Origin: an uncultured Methylocystaceae bacterium
GTDB lineage: Bacteria; Pseudomonadota; Alphaproteobacteria; Rhizobiales; Beijerinckiaceae
NCBI GenBank assembly: GCA_903870245.1
Contig: CAIQCB010000066.1
Span: forward strand, 1-63,176
Reading direction: 5' to 3'
DNA length: 63,176 nt
Translations under genes and position numbers: made by a program
Shown here: piece after piece, positions 38,967-47,295 of the stretch
Layout of the letters: each line of letters begins with the position of its first letter
Numbering within the stretch: position 1 is the first letter of the stretch
The notes under the pieces: generated by a model
Databases searched by the model: none
What the model was told of the DNA's origin: nothing
What the model saw: only the letters and a program-made list of their open reading frames with translations

Positions 38967-40373
38967 TTACCTGGCTGCGCCAGCCGTCGCCGGCCTCCAT
39001 GAGAAATCGTCAGCGCGATTTTTGCGCGGTGACTGGTCTCCACCCTGGACAAATACGTGACGTGCCAGAGCCCTCGCCGCCGCGTCGCCGCCCTCGGGCA
39101 AGGGATCGGCGGATTTCCGCGCCAGCGCGTCCTCGCGGGGAATGTTCTGGAGCGCGAGAGGTTGCGCCGGTCCGATCGCAGGACGATCCGCGAGGCTGGG
39201 GGCCGTCGAAAATGCTGGCGGAACAGGAGAGTGGAACTCGATGGGCCCTCCATTGCTCCCCCCGGAGCGGCTGGCAGGGATTGAATGGTCCGCCGGGGAA
39301 GCTGTTGGCGCCGTCGGTAGCGCAGCCAGTCCCTGCTCGGGGCGTCGAGACTGGTAAATTTTTCTAATTTCACCGGCAACAAAATGACCGACGCTGACGG
39401 CGCCGGCAGGCGTGAAATGAACGCCATCGGCCGAACGGATTTTTACGATCTCGCCATCAATGTCGGGACCGAAGGCGCTGTATTGTCCCTTCTCGTCCGA
39501 GAACGCCTCCCAGAGATCAATGAATATATCTCCCTGACGCTGGGCGCGTTCTTTGAAGATGTCGTTGAGCCGGGCCATGTCGGCGGAGAAACTTTCGCTC
39601 TTCATCACCGGCAGTCCCACCCAGATCACGGGTATTTTCTTTTCGCGAAAGGGTTGGAGCACTGCATCGACTCTGGCGACATAAAGTTCTCGCCATCTTG
39701 GGGTCATCGGATCGAGCGTCTCGTCGCCATTGCGGAGTTGCTGCCGGTCATTACTGCCGATCATCATGACTGCGATATCGATTTTTTGTCCTCCGCTGGC
39801 GATGTCTCTCGCCGCTTTCGACCAATCGTAAAAATCATCGCGCACAAGTCCGGAGCTTGGCCTGGAATCCCTGACGATTTTAATGTCCGGCGTATCGCTC
39901 AGGACCTCCTCAAGGCCATTCGACAGAAGCGCGCCGAGGGCGTCGCCCATGACGGCGACGGAATAAGTGGCCGCCACTCGTTGCGCTGCAGGCATCTCCG
40001 AAGCGGAGGACTGTCCGTCCGGGGTGATCCTCTCGCCGCCGGTTTGAGCGCGCGGCGCCGCAGGCGCAGCCCTTTCGGATTTTGCCGCGGGGGCGTTGTC
40101 CCGTCGCGTCTCGCCGCGTCGCCAATAGGTTGGAGCCCTGTTTTCCTGATGAGGCATGATTCGGCGCACCCGTGTCGGCGCGCTTGGCGCTGCCGGACGA
40201 GGTCTTGGTTTGGCTGCCCGCCCCCCGCCGCCGAACAGCCCCCCGAAAAATTCTGTGATAGGGTCTTGCGCCCGAGCATCCGGCATGACGAGCAGAAAGG
40301 CTGCGAACAGAAGCGCAATCCTGGCGAATACTTGCCGACTGACCGCCGGAATTATGACCTGCGCCATTTTCAT
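38967..40373 (-). CDS. SGNH/GDSL hydrolase-like protein (DUF459)
   Basis: 468 residues: signal peptide (cleavage after ARA, about 35), a Pro/Ala/Arg-rich stretch to about 130, the SGNH domain (about 137-345) and a Pro/Ser-rich C-terminal tail. The domain has GSND (206-209) and DGVH (316-319), the Asn and Asp-His elements. The block I position that carries the nucleophile Ser in GDSL enzymes is Gly-Asp-Ala (143-145) here; I recall that DUF459 proteins often vary there. The enzyme activity is therefore doubtful. Envelope location is inferred. Confidence 0.82.
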   Translation of the reverse strand: MKMAQVIIPAVSRQVFARIALLFAAFLLVMPDARAQDPITEFFGGLFGGGGRAAKPRPRPAAPSAPTRVRRIMPHQENRAPTYWRRGETRRDNAPAAKSERAAPAAPRAQTGGERITPDGQSSASEMPAAQRVAATYSVAVMGDALGALLSNGLEEVLSDTPDIKIVRDSRPSSGLVRDDFYDWSKAARDIASGGQKIDIAVMMIGSNDRQQLRNGDETLDPMTPRWRELYVARVDAVLQPFREKKIPVIWVGLPVMKSESFSADMARLNDIFKERAQRQGDIFIDLWEAFSDEKGQYSAFGPDIDGEIVKIRSADGVHFTPAGAVSVGHFVAGEIRKIYQSRRPEQGLAALPTAPTASPADHSIPASRSGGSNGGPIEFHSPVPPAFSTAPSLADRPAIGPAQPLALQNIPREDALARKSADPLPEGGDAAARALARHVFVQGGDQSPRKNRADDFSWRPATAGAAR

Positions 40374-40513
40374 TTCCTCAACATAGGAGCGACGCCAGGG
40401 ATCGGCAAATGATCACGCTTACGTCGCCCTGAGGCGCTACGGCAGCACAACAGCGGCTTGACGCTTTGTCGCCTTTTCGTGTCAATCCGCTCAGGCGGTT
40501 CCGGGAGACCAAG

Positions 40514-41002
40514 GTGAGACGCAAAGAGGGACAAAGAGGAAGCGCAAGACGGTCGGGGTTGAGGGCCAGAGCGACGTTGATCGCCATGCTCCTGGCTTGC
40601 GTCCCGGCGACTGCAGAGCCCCGGCCGGGGGATACGCCGCCGGCGGAAAACAGAGAGTCCGGTTTCATGCCGGTTTTCGAAAGCTGCGCGGACGAGTCGG
40701 TGCAGGCTCTGATCATGCGCACATTTCAGGAGCGCGAACAATATTATTGGTCGTCGCCGCTAGAGATTGTTGGCTTCGAACGCTTCGTCGAGACGGGCGA
40801 CCGGACCAACGGACTGTCCTACGTTCCGCGGCGCTATTGTCGAGCTGACGCGCTGTTTAACGACGGCCAGCGTCGCCGGATTGTTTACAACATCGGTTCC
40901 CAGAACGGCTTCATTGGCGCAGGCGCCGGCATTATATGGTGTGTCGTGGGGCTTGATCGCGAGCGCGCCTTCGGCCCCGATTGCCGCGCCGCCGGACCGT
41001 GA
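40514..41002 (+). CDS. Secreted protein of unknown function
   Basis: About 162 residues from a GTG at 40514 with GGGAGA upstream. A basic N-terminus and hydrophobic stretch (TLIAMLLACVPATA) form a signal peptide; the mature domain has Cys residues in FESCADESV, RRYCRADAL, IIWCVVGL and GPDCRAAGP that could form two disulfides. The pattern GQRRRIVYNI-G-QNGFIG is typical of a small group of Rhizobiales proteins without assigned function. It lies 16 bp before the RNase T2 gene and probably shares its transcript. The start is uncertain. Confidence 0.7.
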   Translation: MRRKEGQRGSARRSGLRARATLIAMLLACVPATAEPRPGDTPPAENRESGFMPVFESCADESVQALIMRTFQEREQYYWSSPLEIVGFERFVETGDRTNGLSYVPRRYCRADALFNDGQRRRIVYNIGSQNGFIGAGAGIIWCVVGLDRERAFGPDCRAAGP

Positions 41003-41018
41003 AGGATTGCCGATAACC

Positions 41019-41792
41019 ATGACGTTCCTGTCTTCGCGCGGTTGGAGCCGCGCCCGTGCGAGCGCCGGAGCCGCTTTTTTGCTTGTTTGTCTGCTGCTCG
41101 CGATATGCCGCGTCGACCTCGTTTCGCCCGCTGCTGCGCGCGAGGATTGCATACTCGACAATTGCGCCGAACGGGCCCCGGCGGCGACGCCCTCACAGAG
41201 CGGCGCGTCCTACGGGATGGCGTCCAATGTCGGCAATTTCGATTTTTACGTCTTGGCGCTGAGCTGGTCGGCGGGTTTTTGCGAAAAGGTCGACTGGTCC
41301 CACGACCAGTGTGAACCGGGCAGGGGGCTCGGCTTCGTCGTTCACGGACTTTGGCCACAATACGAACGCGGCTACCCAAGCAATTGCGCGGGGCCTGGCA
41401 ATCCCTCCAGCATTGCGCTGGAACGGGTCGTCGGTCTTTACCCTGACCAGCGGCTTGCCCGTTACGAATGGCGCAAGCATGGCACCTGCACCGGCAAGAG
41501 CCCCAGCGATTATTTTGCCGACGTTGCGCGCGCCCGGGCGGCAGTGACGATCCCCGAGGCTTTCGTCAAGCCGACCGGCGAACAGACCTACGCTCCCATG
41601 GATATCGAGCGGGTCTTTTACGCCGCCAATCCTCGCCTGCGGCCTGGCATGATGACGGTCGGCTGTAGCCGGGGCGTGCTGGAGGAGGTGCGGATTTGTC
41701 TGACGAAGGATTTGCGAGAGTTCCGCGCCTGTCCCGAAGTGGTGCGGCGCGGGTGCCGTGCGCGAGAGGTTTCAGTTCCGGCGCCGCTCTGA
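41019..41792 (+). CDS. Ribonuclease T2 family protein, secreted
   Basis: 257 residues. A signal peptide (about 1-40, cleavage after AAA) directs it to the periplasm. Both catalytic blocks are intact: FVVHGLWPQYE with His109 and YEWRKHGTCTG with Glu150 and His154. RNase T2 enzymes cut single-stranded RNA without strong base preference and act in nutrient scavenging. Several cysteines (88, 98, 123, 157 region) fit the conserved disulfides. It follows the secreted protein at 40514 by 16 bp. Confidence 0.93.
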   Translation: MTFLSSRGWSRARASAGAAFLLVCLLLAICRVDLVSPAAAREDCILDNCAERAPAATPSQSGASYGMASNVGNFDFYVLALSWSAGFCEKVDWSHDQCEPGRGLGFVVHGLWPQYERGYPSNCAGPGNPSSIALERVVGLYPDQRLARYEWRKHGTCTGKSPSDYFADVARARAAVTIPEAFVKPTGEQTYAPMDIERVFYAANPRLRPGMMTVGCSRGVLEEVRICLTKDLREFRACPEVVRRGCRAREVSVPAPL

Positions 41793-42043
41793 AGTCGCCG
41801 ATGAAGAGTGATCGACGCGATTGTCGCGATCGCTCCGATTGTTGTGGCGCCGCGAGATTCGGCGTGGCGCCGTCTTTTTCTGTCTTCTTTTTGTTTTGTC
41901 GCGCGGGTTACAAACAGTTTCCGCACCGATTTGCGAATCGGACGGTGTAGCAACCGCGCGGACGAACCCCCCGCAAGGTCGCTCAGAGGGTCGTCCGGGC
42001 GTGTCCAGCCGGGCGGCCCTCAACCATTTTTCACCCGTCTCCG
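41793..42043. other. Intergenic region downstream of RNase T2
   Basis: About 250 bp with many overlapping short frames, none with a ribosome site or a recognisable product. I see no gene. Confidence 0.4.
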
Positions 42044-42080
42044 AAAAAAAACCCGGCCTGCGAGGGACGCAAGCCGGGCC
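42044..42080 (-). terminator. Minus-strand terminator without a known gene
   Basis: CCCGGC (42052-42057) pairs with GCCGGG (42073-42078), with inner TGCG/CGCA pairs. On the minus strand the stem is followed by eight T residues, a classic terminator. No minus-strand gene is evident upstream of it (to the right), so it may end a small RNA. The opposite orientation has no T run. Confidence 0.7.
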
Positions 42081-42261
42081 AGTCATTGGGCGTGCGAGAA
42101 AGAGTGTCCGATCCCGCGCAGTTTTACTACCCGGCCAACACGACAACGTCATGACCTTATTGCCCGGCGCGGCGACCCGCGTCGGGTGCGACAACGCACA
42201 TACAGGCCGCCCGTAATGGCGTAGATGTTTGCCGCGTAACGAAAGGATAAGGAGTAAGACA

Positions 42262-42339
42262 ATGCATATTCTGGCTCACTTGATGATCTACGCTGGATTG
42301 ACCGCAGCCTACCTCGGCATCGTGCTGGGTCTTATCTGA
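42262..42339 (+). CDS. 25-residue membrane microprotein
   Basis: MHILAHLMIYAGLTAAYLGI plus VLGLI: a single hydrophobic helix with an initial His pair. A strong ribosome site AAGGATAAGGAG ends 8 bp before the ATG, which is why I call it despite its length. It has no close neighbour except rlmJ 50 bp downstream. No family recognised; it resembles in size and style the 28-residue protein at 45242. Function unknown. Confidence 0.6.
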   Translation: MHILAHLMIYAGLTAAYLGIVLGLI

Positions 42340-42391
42340 GGCGGCCCCTGCACTCTGTCGCCGTCGCGCCGAACATTGGCTATGATGGCTC

Positions 42392-43249
42392 ATGAACTAT
42401 CGCCACGGTTTCCACGCCGGCAATTTCGCAGATGTGTTCAAACATGCGCTCCTGGCCCGCATCCTTGTTTATTTAGCTCGTAAGCAATCGCCGTTCCGGG
42501 TAATCGACACCCATGCCGGCGAAGGCGACTACGATCTGGCTAATGAGACAGCGCAGCGCACACTGGAATGGCGCGATGGCGTCGGCCGGTTTGTCGATCT
42601 CTCGGACGCTCCGGCGTCGGCGCGCGCGCTGCTCCAGATCTGGCTCGATCTTCTCGGCCCCCTCGACAGCGACGGACGCCCCGTGCGGTATCCCGGCTCG
42701 CCGCTCGTCGCCGCGCGGCTGATGCGCGAGCAGGACCGTGCGATATTCTGCGAATTGCGCCCCGACGCATTTGCTGAGCTGCGCAGGCGCTTCGCGCGCG
42801 AACCGCGGATCAAGACCCTGCATCTCGACGGCTATCTGGGGCTTGGCGCTTTTATCCCGCCAAAGGAAAATCGCGGCCTTGTGCTCATCGATCCGCCCTT
42901 CGAGCGCACCGACGAATTCGAGGCGATGTTCGCCGCTTTCGAGACCGCGTATCGCAAATGGCCAACCGGGATTTACGCGCTCTGGCACCCGGTGAAGGAC
43001 GCTGCGAAGGCGAAGAGGTTTTATGATTCTTTTGTCAAATCCGACATCCGCCGCGCTCTGCTGCTGAGGCTTGCTGTCGGCGGCCAAGGTCCCGGCGAGG
43101 GGATGGGGCTGCGCGAAACCGGGCTGGTGATCGTCAACCCGCCCTATGTGCTGGCCGAGGAGGGGGCGATCCTGCTGCCCTTCCTTGTCCAACGCCTCGC
43201 GCAGGGCAGGGGCGCCGGTTATGGGGTAGACTGGTTGACCGGGGAGTAG
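42392..43249 (+). CDS. rlmJ: 23S rRNA (adenine-2030-N6)-methyltransferase RlmJ
   Basis: 285 residues. It methylates A2030 of 23S rRNA. The characteristic start MNYRHGFHAGNFADVFKHAL is present, followed by VIDTHAGEGDYDL (SAM-binding loop), FCELRPDAFAELRRRF and the catalytic motif VLIDPPFERTDEF. Length is normal. The end at 43249 is followed by a decayed restriction-modification patch. Confidence 0.95.
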   Translation: MNYRHGFHAGNFADVFKHALLARILVYLARKQSPFRVIDTHAGEGDYDLANETAQRTLEWRDGVGRFVDLSDAPASARALLQIWLDLLGPLDSDGRPVRYPGSPLVAARLMREQDRAIFCELRPDAFAELRRRFAREPRIKTLHLDGYLGLGAFIPPKENRGLVLIDPPFERTDEFEAMFAAFETAYRKWPTGIYALWHPVKDAAKAKRFYDSFVKSDIRRALLLRLAVGGQGPGEGMGLRETGLVIVNPPYVLAEEGAILLPFLVQRLAQGRGAGYGVDWLTGE

Positions 43250-43306
43250 ACGTCAGGGCAGGGCGGCGGCTGACGCGGGGGACGATTTTTGGTTAGTCTC
43301 GTTTCG

Positions 43307-43474
43307 ATGACTCCGGATCGATTCATTAACAAATGGCGTGCCTCGACGCTGAAGGAGCGCTCGGCGTCGCAATCGCATTTCATCGACCTTTGCAAGCTGC
43401 TCGGAGAGGAAAACTCCACGGACGCCGATCAGCAGGGCGAGACTTATTGTTTCGAGCTTGGCGCCTATCTCTGA
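43307..43474 (+). pseudogene. N-terminal remnant of an MmeI-type DNA methyltransferase
   Basis: 55 codons starting MTPDRFINKWRASTLKERSA, followed by SQSHFIDLCKLLGEENSTDA and a YCFELGAYL end. This is the recognisable N-terminus of large (about 900-residue) SAM-dependent methyltransferases of the MmeI/YeeA type, where it precedes the nuclease and methylase domains. All of those are missing. The frame stops exactly where the convergent mrr gene ends (43465), so most of the gene was lost by deletion or replaced. No ribosome site is visible. Confidence 0.72.
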
Positions 43475-44417
43475 TCAAGTTTAAACCTGTCGAAGAACTT
43501 TGGGTCCGTAACAAGAATTTTCTGTTCATGGAGACCGACCTGATAATTTTCACATATCTCAAGAATGCGTTCTAGATCGACAAGTTCGATCTCGATCTTG
43601 CCCGGCGCCTTTGCTTCGAATTTTGCATCCTCGGAATAGCAGGTGGTCGTAAAAAAATGCCCCTGGCTATGTGGCTGCCAATTGCGCCACGAAATCGTTG
43701 CACCTCTTCCGATGTGACCTTGCGGCCTGATCCATCAAACTTCTTGGCTTGAAACGCGATTGGCTGAAATACAAATTCATTTATGCGCAATCTACCTGTG
43801 CCATCGATCCCGCGATCTTTGGAATAACTGGTCGTCTGAACATCTTCGACGCCGACACGAGAAAGTAACTCGGAACAGAATTCCTCAAATCCGCGAGGAC
43901 TCATATTACAGATCAAGGTCACGAGCGCGGGGAGATGGTCAGAATAGGGGGATGTCTGAGGCGACGGGGCAATTGCTTCTTCTTCGACAGGGTCAATCAT
44001 GCTTTCCTGATTGGGAGCCTGGGATTTGGAAACATTGTTGACTGCTTTCGAGAGGGATTTTTCCTCCTGAACACGAGCGAATATTGCATCGATATCTGGT
44101 CCATCAAGGTGGGCGCTCGCCCCCTTTTCTGTAAGCCTCCAGACACCATGTGCAGCAGAGTCCATATAGCCGGTCTTCACCAGATATGATCTCGCCCACG
44201 CTAACTGATTTTCAAATTTAACGGCCCCCGATTTAAGCGTCTCGCTTCGCTCTTCTGGCGAGAGGGTAAGATTTTGAGCAATCAGTTCGTAAATCTCACG
44301 CGGGCGCGCCTGTCCCCCTTTTTCCCTCAGAGCGTCCAATAAAGGGTTCATGAAACGCAAAAACTCAGAGGCATATTCTGGCGAAGTTACAACGCCGGGA
44401 TGGTTATTAATGACCAT
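43465..44417 (-). pseudogene. mrr: Mrr-type restriction endonuclease, frameshifted
   Basis: The intact part runs from 44417 (GAGG site 7 bp upstream) to about 43658: an N-terminal winged-helix domain (MNPLLDALREKGGQARPREI) and the Mrr catalytic domain with FEEFCSELLSRVG, the Asp in KDRGIDGTG and Gln-x-Lys in IAFQAKKF. Then the frame breaks at an A7 run (43651-43657, T7 on the coding strand). One extra T would restore FFTTTCYSEDAKFEAKAPGK and continue to a TAG at 43465-43467 with the family's ending. As written, the protein stops at 43572 with about 27 unrelated residues. Mrr cuts methylated DNA. A sequencing error in the homopolymer is possible. Confidence 0.8.
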
Positions 44418-44627
44418 GAGTATTCCTCGGTCCTGCCCAAATGCCGAAAAATTGTATTCTCTCACCAACCATATATTACTTCAGCTTCTGGTTATTGATC
44501 ACGCCTGATTTACCCGGGGTGTTGGGCGTGCGCTTTCACTGCCCATTGCCTTTCGGGGTCGGGATGACGCATTCTACCCAAGAGACGGGCGAGATCTGTT
44601 TTTAAAAAAGCAACATCGCGAGGATAC

Positions 44628-45035
44628 ATGGCGTTCAAACATTTCGCATCCGGCGCCGCGCTGATCGCCGCGCTCGCGCTTCCGACCGGCGCTTCGGCCC
44701 TGCATGGCGGATACCATCACGGCGGGGGCTTTCATCATGCCGGCGGCTTTCATCCCAACCATCCCGCCTATCATCCCGGGGTTCACCACCGTCCCGGCTT
44801 CCATCCCGGCTATCACCCCGGCTACCATCACCGTCCGGTTGTGCGTCCCGGCTGGGGTTATGGCGGCTGGCATCGACCCGGCTATGGCTGGCGCCCTGGC
44901 GGCGCCATCGCGGCCGGCGCGGCCATTGGTTTCCTGACGGCGGCGGCGGCCGCATCGGCGGCCCCTGCGCCGGGACTGTGCTGGTACTACACCAACCGCG
45001 CCCGCACCGCCGGATTCTGGGATTATTGCCCGTAA
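44628..45035 (+). CDS. Secreted His/Gly/Pro-rich protein
   Basis: 135 residues: signal peptide (about 1-24, ending ASA), then some 65 residues of HHGGGFHH-, NHPAYHPG- and PGYHHRP-type repeats with about 20 histidines, a hydrophobic GAIAAGAAIGFLTAAAAASA stretch and a C-terminal GLCWYYTNRARTAGFWDYCP block. That ending, with two Cys, recurs in Rhizobiales small secreted proteins. The histidines could bind metals, in keeping with the copper theme of this genome, but this is inference. GAGG precedes the ATG; a terminator follows. Confidence 0.8.
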   Translation: MAFKHFASGAALIAALALPTGASALHGGYHHGGGFHHAGGFHPNHPAYHPGVHHRPGFHPGYHPGYHHRPVVRPGWGYGGWHRPGYGWRPGGAIAAGAAIGFLTAAAAASAAPAPGLCWYYTNRARTAGFWDYCP

Positions 45036-45061
45036 TTCGGGTTATTGCTTTGTTTGACGTG

Positions 45062-45094
45062 GCGGCGGGAGGCAAAATCTCCCGCCGCTTTTTG
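45062..45094 (+). terminator. Terminator after the His-rich gene
   Basis: A perfect 10-bp stem (45062-45071 with 45079-45088) followed by TTTTTG, located 27 bp after the stop. Confidence 0.93.
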
Positions 45095-45241
45095 TTTCCG
45101 TTTCGGGCCTTGGGCAGCAGCGGTGCGATGGAATGGCGAAAATCGCATGCTCAATGTCTGAAACCGGCTGACTGTTACGCCTGACTGAATTGTTTTGCTC
45201 TCAGATGCGGAATATGGGTCCGCACCAAGAGGAGCTGAAAC

Positions 45242-45328
45242 ATGAACGACCTCATCGTCTATGCCGGCATCGGACTTCTTCTCATTGGACTTCCCGTGTT
45301 GTTCGCGCGCTGGAACACAAACAAGTAA
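45242..45328 (+). CDS. 28-residue membrane microprotein
   Basis: MNDLIVYAGIGLLLIGLPVL plus FARWNTNK: one hydrophobic helix followed by a positive tail. The AAGAGGAG ribosome site lies 7 bp before the ATG and a terminator follows 8 bp after the stop, so it looks like a complete tiny transcription unit. No family recognised. Function unknown; small single-helix proteins often stabilise larger membrane complexes. Confidence 0.65.
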   Translation: MNDLIVYAGIGLLLIGLPVLFARWNTNK

Positions 45329-45335
45329 CTCGTGA

Positions 45336-45368
45336 GGGATCATCGCGTTGGTCGCGATGATCCCTTTC
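45336..45368 (+). terminator. Terminator after the 28-residue gene
   Basis: A perfect 12-bp stem (45336-45347 with 45353-45364) with loop TTGGT, followed by TTTCG. The T run is short but the stem is strong. Confidence 0.8.
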
Positions 45369-45511
45369 GATCGATACAAATGGACCGGAGAAATTCTCGC
45401 GGCGGCGCAGGGCAACGCTTACATGGCAATCATGGTAGCTCCGTATTCGACCTGATCGCTGCACGCCTTAAATAAACCTCAAATAAAACTCGCATCAAGG
45501 AGATCAAATAA

Positions 45512-45751
45512 ATGAGCGACATAAACTCAGGCAAGGAGCCGGACAAATACTCCGGCATGGTCGGCTTCGATATGGACCTCACCCCGAGCGTCTATATCTG
45601 TGGCGCAGCGGGCGCTGTGCTCGGCGCCATTTTGGCTTATTGGGGCACGTCGGATTTCGCCATTGTCGGCGCGACGAGCGTTACTTTTGCAGTCTTATCC
45701 GGCATCTTCGGGTTCTTCGTGCCGTGGTACAAACCCACCGACAAAGCGTAA
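45512..45751 (+). CDS. Small two-helix membrane protein
   Basis: 79 residues. A polar N-terminus (to about 27) precedes two membrane helices (about 27-45 and 49-70) and a short KPTDKA end. An AAGGAGA ribosome site is 9 bp before the ATG, and a terminator follows at 45801. No family recognised. It is one of several small membrane protein genes clustered between 44.6 and 46.0 kb. Confidence 0.7.
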   Translation: MSDINSGKEPDKYSGMVGFDMDLTPSVYICGAAGAVLGAILAYWGTSDFAIVGATSVTFAVLSGIFGFFVPWYKPTDKA

Positions 45752-45800
45752 CACCAATCCACGATTTTCGCCTGGATTGTTGATATCATGACTCCTCTTC

Positions 45801-45835
45801 GGCGTTGCCCTATTGGGCGACGCCGTTATTTTTTG
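45801..45835 (+). terminator. Terminator after the 79-residue gene
   Basis: GGCGTTGCCC (45801-45810) pairs with GGGCGACGCC (45815-45824, one wobble), followed by GTTATTTTTTG. It reaches into the end of the convergent gene at 45810. Confidence 0.88.
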
Positions 45836-46007
45836 TGACCTTCGATAGCTTGAGCGCCTGCGTTCCGCTTGATTGGGCGACATGAGAATGGACTCCCTTG
45901 AAGCCCGATCCCTCGCGGCGAGGACTGTTTAGCGTGGCTCCGACCTCGAAGGCGAAAAACGCAATCCAGAACAGGAAAGGCACATATTTCATAATTCCAG
46001 AATTCAT
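45810..46007 (-). CDS. Small single-helix protein
   Basis: 65 residues from the ATG at 46007, selected for its AGGAGGGCGCC ribosome site; longer in-frame starts lack one. An N-terminal hydrophobic helix (IMKYVPFLFWIAFFAFEVGA, residues 5-24) could be a membrane anchor or uncleaved signal. The rest is polar and basic with no recognisable domain. Confidence 0.6.
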   Translation of the reverse strand: MNSGIMKYVPFLFWIAFFAFEVGATLNSPRREGSGFKGVHSHVAQSSGTQALKLSKVTKNNGVAQ

Positions 46008-46126
46008 GGCGCCCTCCTGACGATCCGTCGGTAGGAAGACTGCCACGATTATTTTCCGACAAAAGCGCCAGCAGCGGGGGAATAAATGGAGCCAGATCAG
46101 CTTGCGCGTCGGCGCTCAGACGTTCG

Positions 46127-47221
46127 TCAAAGCTCCGATCCTTCCTGACTCGTCAGTGTTGGATAATCCGTATAGCCCTCGGCGCCCGGCGTGTAGAATG
46201 TGGCCGGTCTGGGCCTGTTTAGCTGAGCGCCGGCCCTGAAACGCGCCGGCAGGTCGGGATTGGCGAGGAAAGGCACGCCAAAGGCGACGGCGTCGACCTT
46301 GCCGTCGCGAATGGCGGCGTCGGCTTCCTCGGCCGTGTAGCCCATATTTCCGATCAGTACGCCCTTGAAGCCGGCGCGGGCGGGGGCCATCACATCGACT
46401 TTCGCCGGACCGGCGAAATCCCCGCGCATCATATGAAGATAGGCGATGCCGAAATCATTGAGCCGGGTGGCGAGCCACGAGGTTAGGCCGACGGGATCGC
46501 TGTCGGTCATGTCGTTATAGCTGTTCAGCGGCGAGAGCCGAACGCCCACCCTTTCGGCGCCCCAAACGTCGACCACCGCCTCCAGCGCTTCAAGCAGAAG
46601 CCGCGCCCGGTTTTCGATCGGGCCGCCATAGGGGCCATTGCGTTTGTTGACGCCGTCGCGCAGGAATTCGTCGAGTAGATAGCCGTTTGCGCCATGCACC
46701 TCTACGGCGTCGAAGCCGGCGACTTTCGCGTTGCGCGCCGCCTGCGCAAAGCCGGCGACAATCTCCGGGATTTCTTCGTCGCGCAGGGCGCGCGGGGTGA
46801 CATAGGCCTGCATCCCTTGCGGCGTGAGGACCTTCGAGCCGACAATCGCTTCCGCCGACGGCGCGACAGGCGTCGCGCCGTTATTAAGCAACGGATGACA
46901 GGCGCGGCCGCCATGCCAGAGTTGCAGGGCGATGCGTCCGCCTTTGTCGTGAACAGCCTCGGTGACCATGCGCCAACCGGCGATATGGGCGCCGGCGTAA
47001 ATGCCGGGTTCGCGCCAAAAGGCGGAGTTTCCGGCAATGGCCATGGTTGCCTCGGCGATGATCAGGCCCGCGGTCGCGCGCTGGGCGTAATATTCCGCCA
47101 TTAACGGACCCGGGACGTGATCGCTCTCGGCGCGGCAGCGGGTGAGGGGGGCCATGAGGATTCGGTGCGGCAGGGCGAGGGCGCCCATTTTCAGGGACGA
47201 AAACAGCGCATCGTTCGACAT
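46127..47221 (-). CDS. Old Yellow Enzyme family alkene reductase (NemA type)
   Basis: 364 residues. FMN-dependent reductases of this family use NADPH to reduce activated C=C bonds and nitro compounds; the physiological substrate is unknown. Motifs: PHRILMAPLTRCRAE at the FMN site, LQLWHGGRACHP, VEVHGANGYLLDEFLRDGVNKR with the substrate-binding HxxN pair, and GYTAEEADAAIRDGKVDAVAFGVPFLANPDLP. The start at 47221 is favoured by AAAGGTAG; 47245 adds eight residues. Divergent from the GST gene, so the two may share control in detoxification. Confidence 0.92.
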   Translation of the reverse strand: MSNDALFSSLKMGALALPHRILMAPLTRCRAESDHVPGPLMAEYYAQRATAGLIIAEATMAIAGNSAFWREPGIYAGAHIAGWRMVTEAVHDKGGRIALQLWHGGRACHPLLNNGATPVAPSAEAIVGSKVLTPQGMQAYVTPRALRDEEIPEIVAGFAQAARNAKVAGFDAVEVHGANGYLLDEFLRDGVNKRNGPYGGPIENRARLLLEALEAVVDVWGAERVGVRLSPLNSYNDMTDSDPVGLTSWLATRLNDFGIAYLHMMRGDFAGPAKVDVMAPARAGFKGVLIGNMGYTAEEADAAIRDGKVDAVAFGVPFLANPDLPARFRAGAQLNRPRPATFYTPGAEGYTDYPTLTSQEGSEL

Positions 47222-47295
47222 GGGGGCTACCTTTCCGAATTTCATTGGACCGGGAGAGTGGGTGTTTTAAGACGGGGACGCAACAGGAAACCGTC

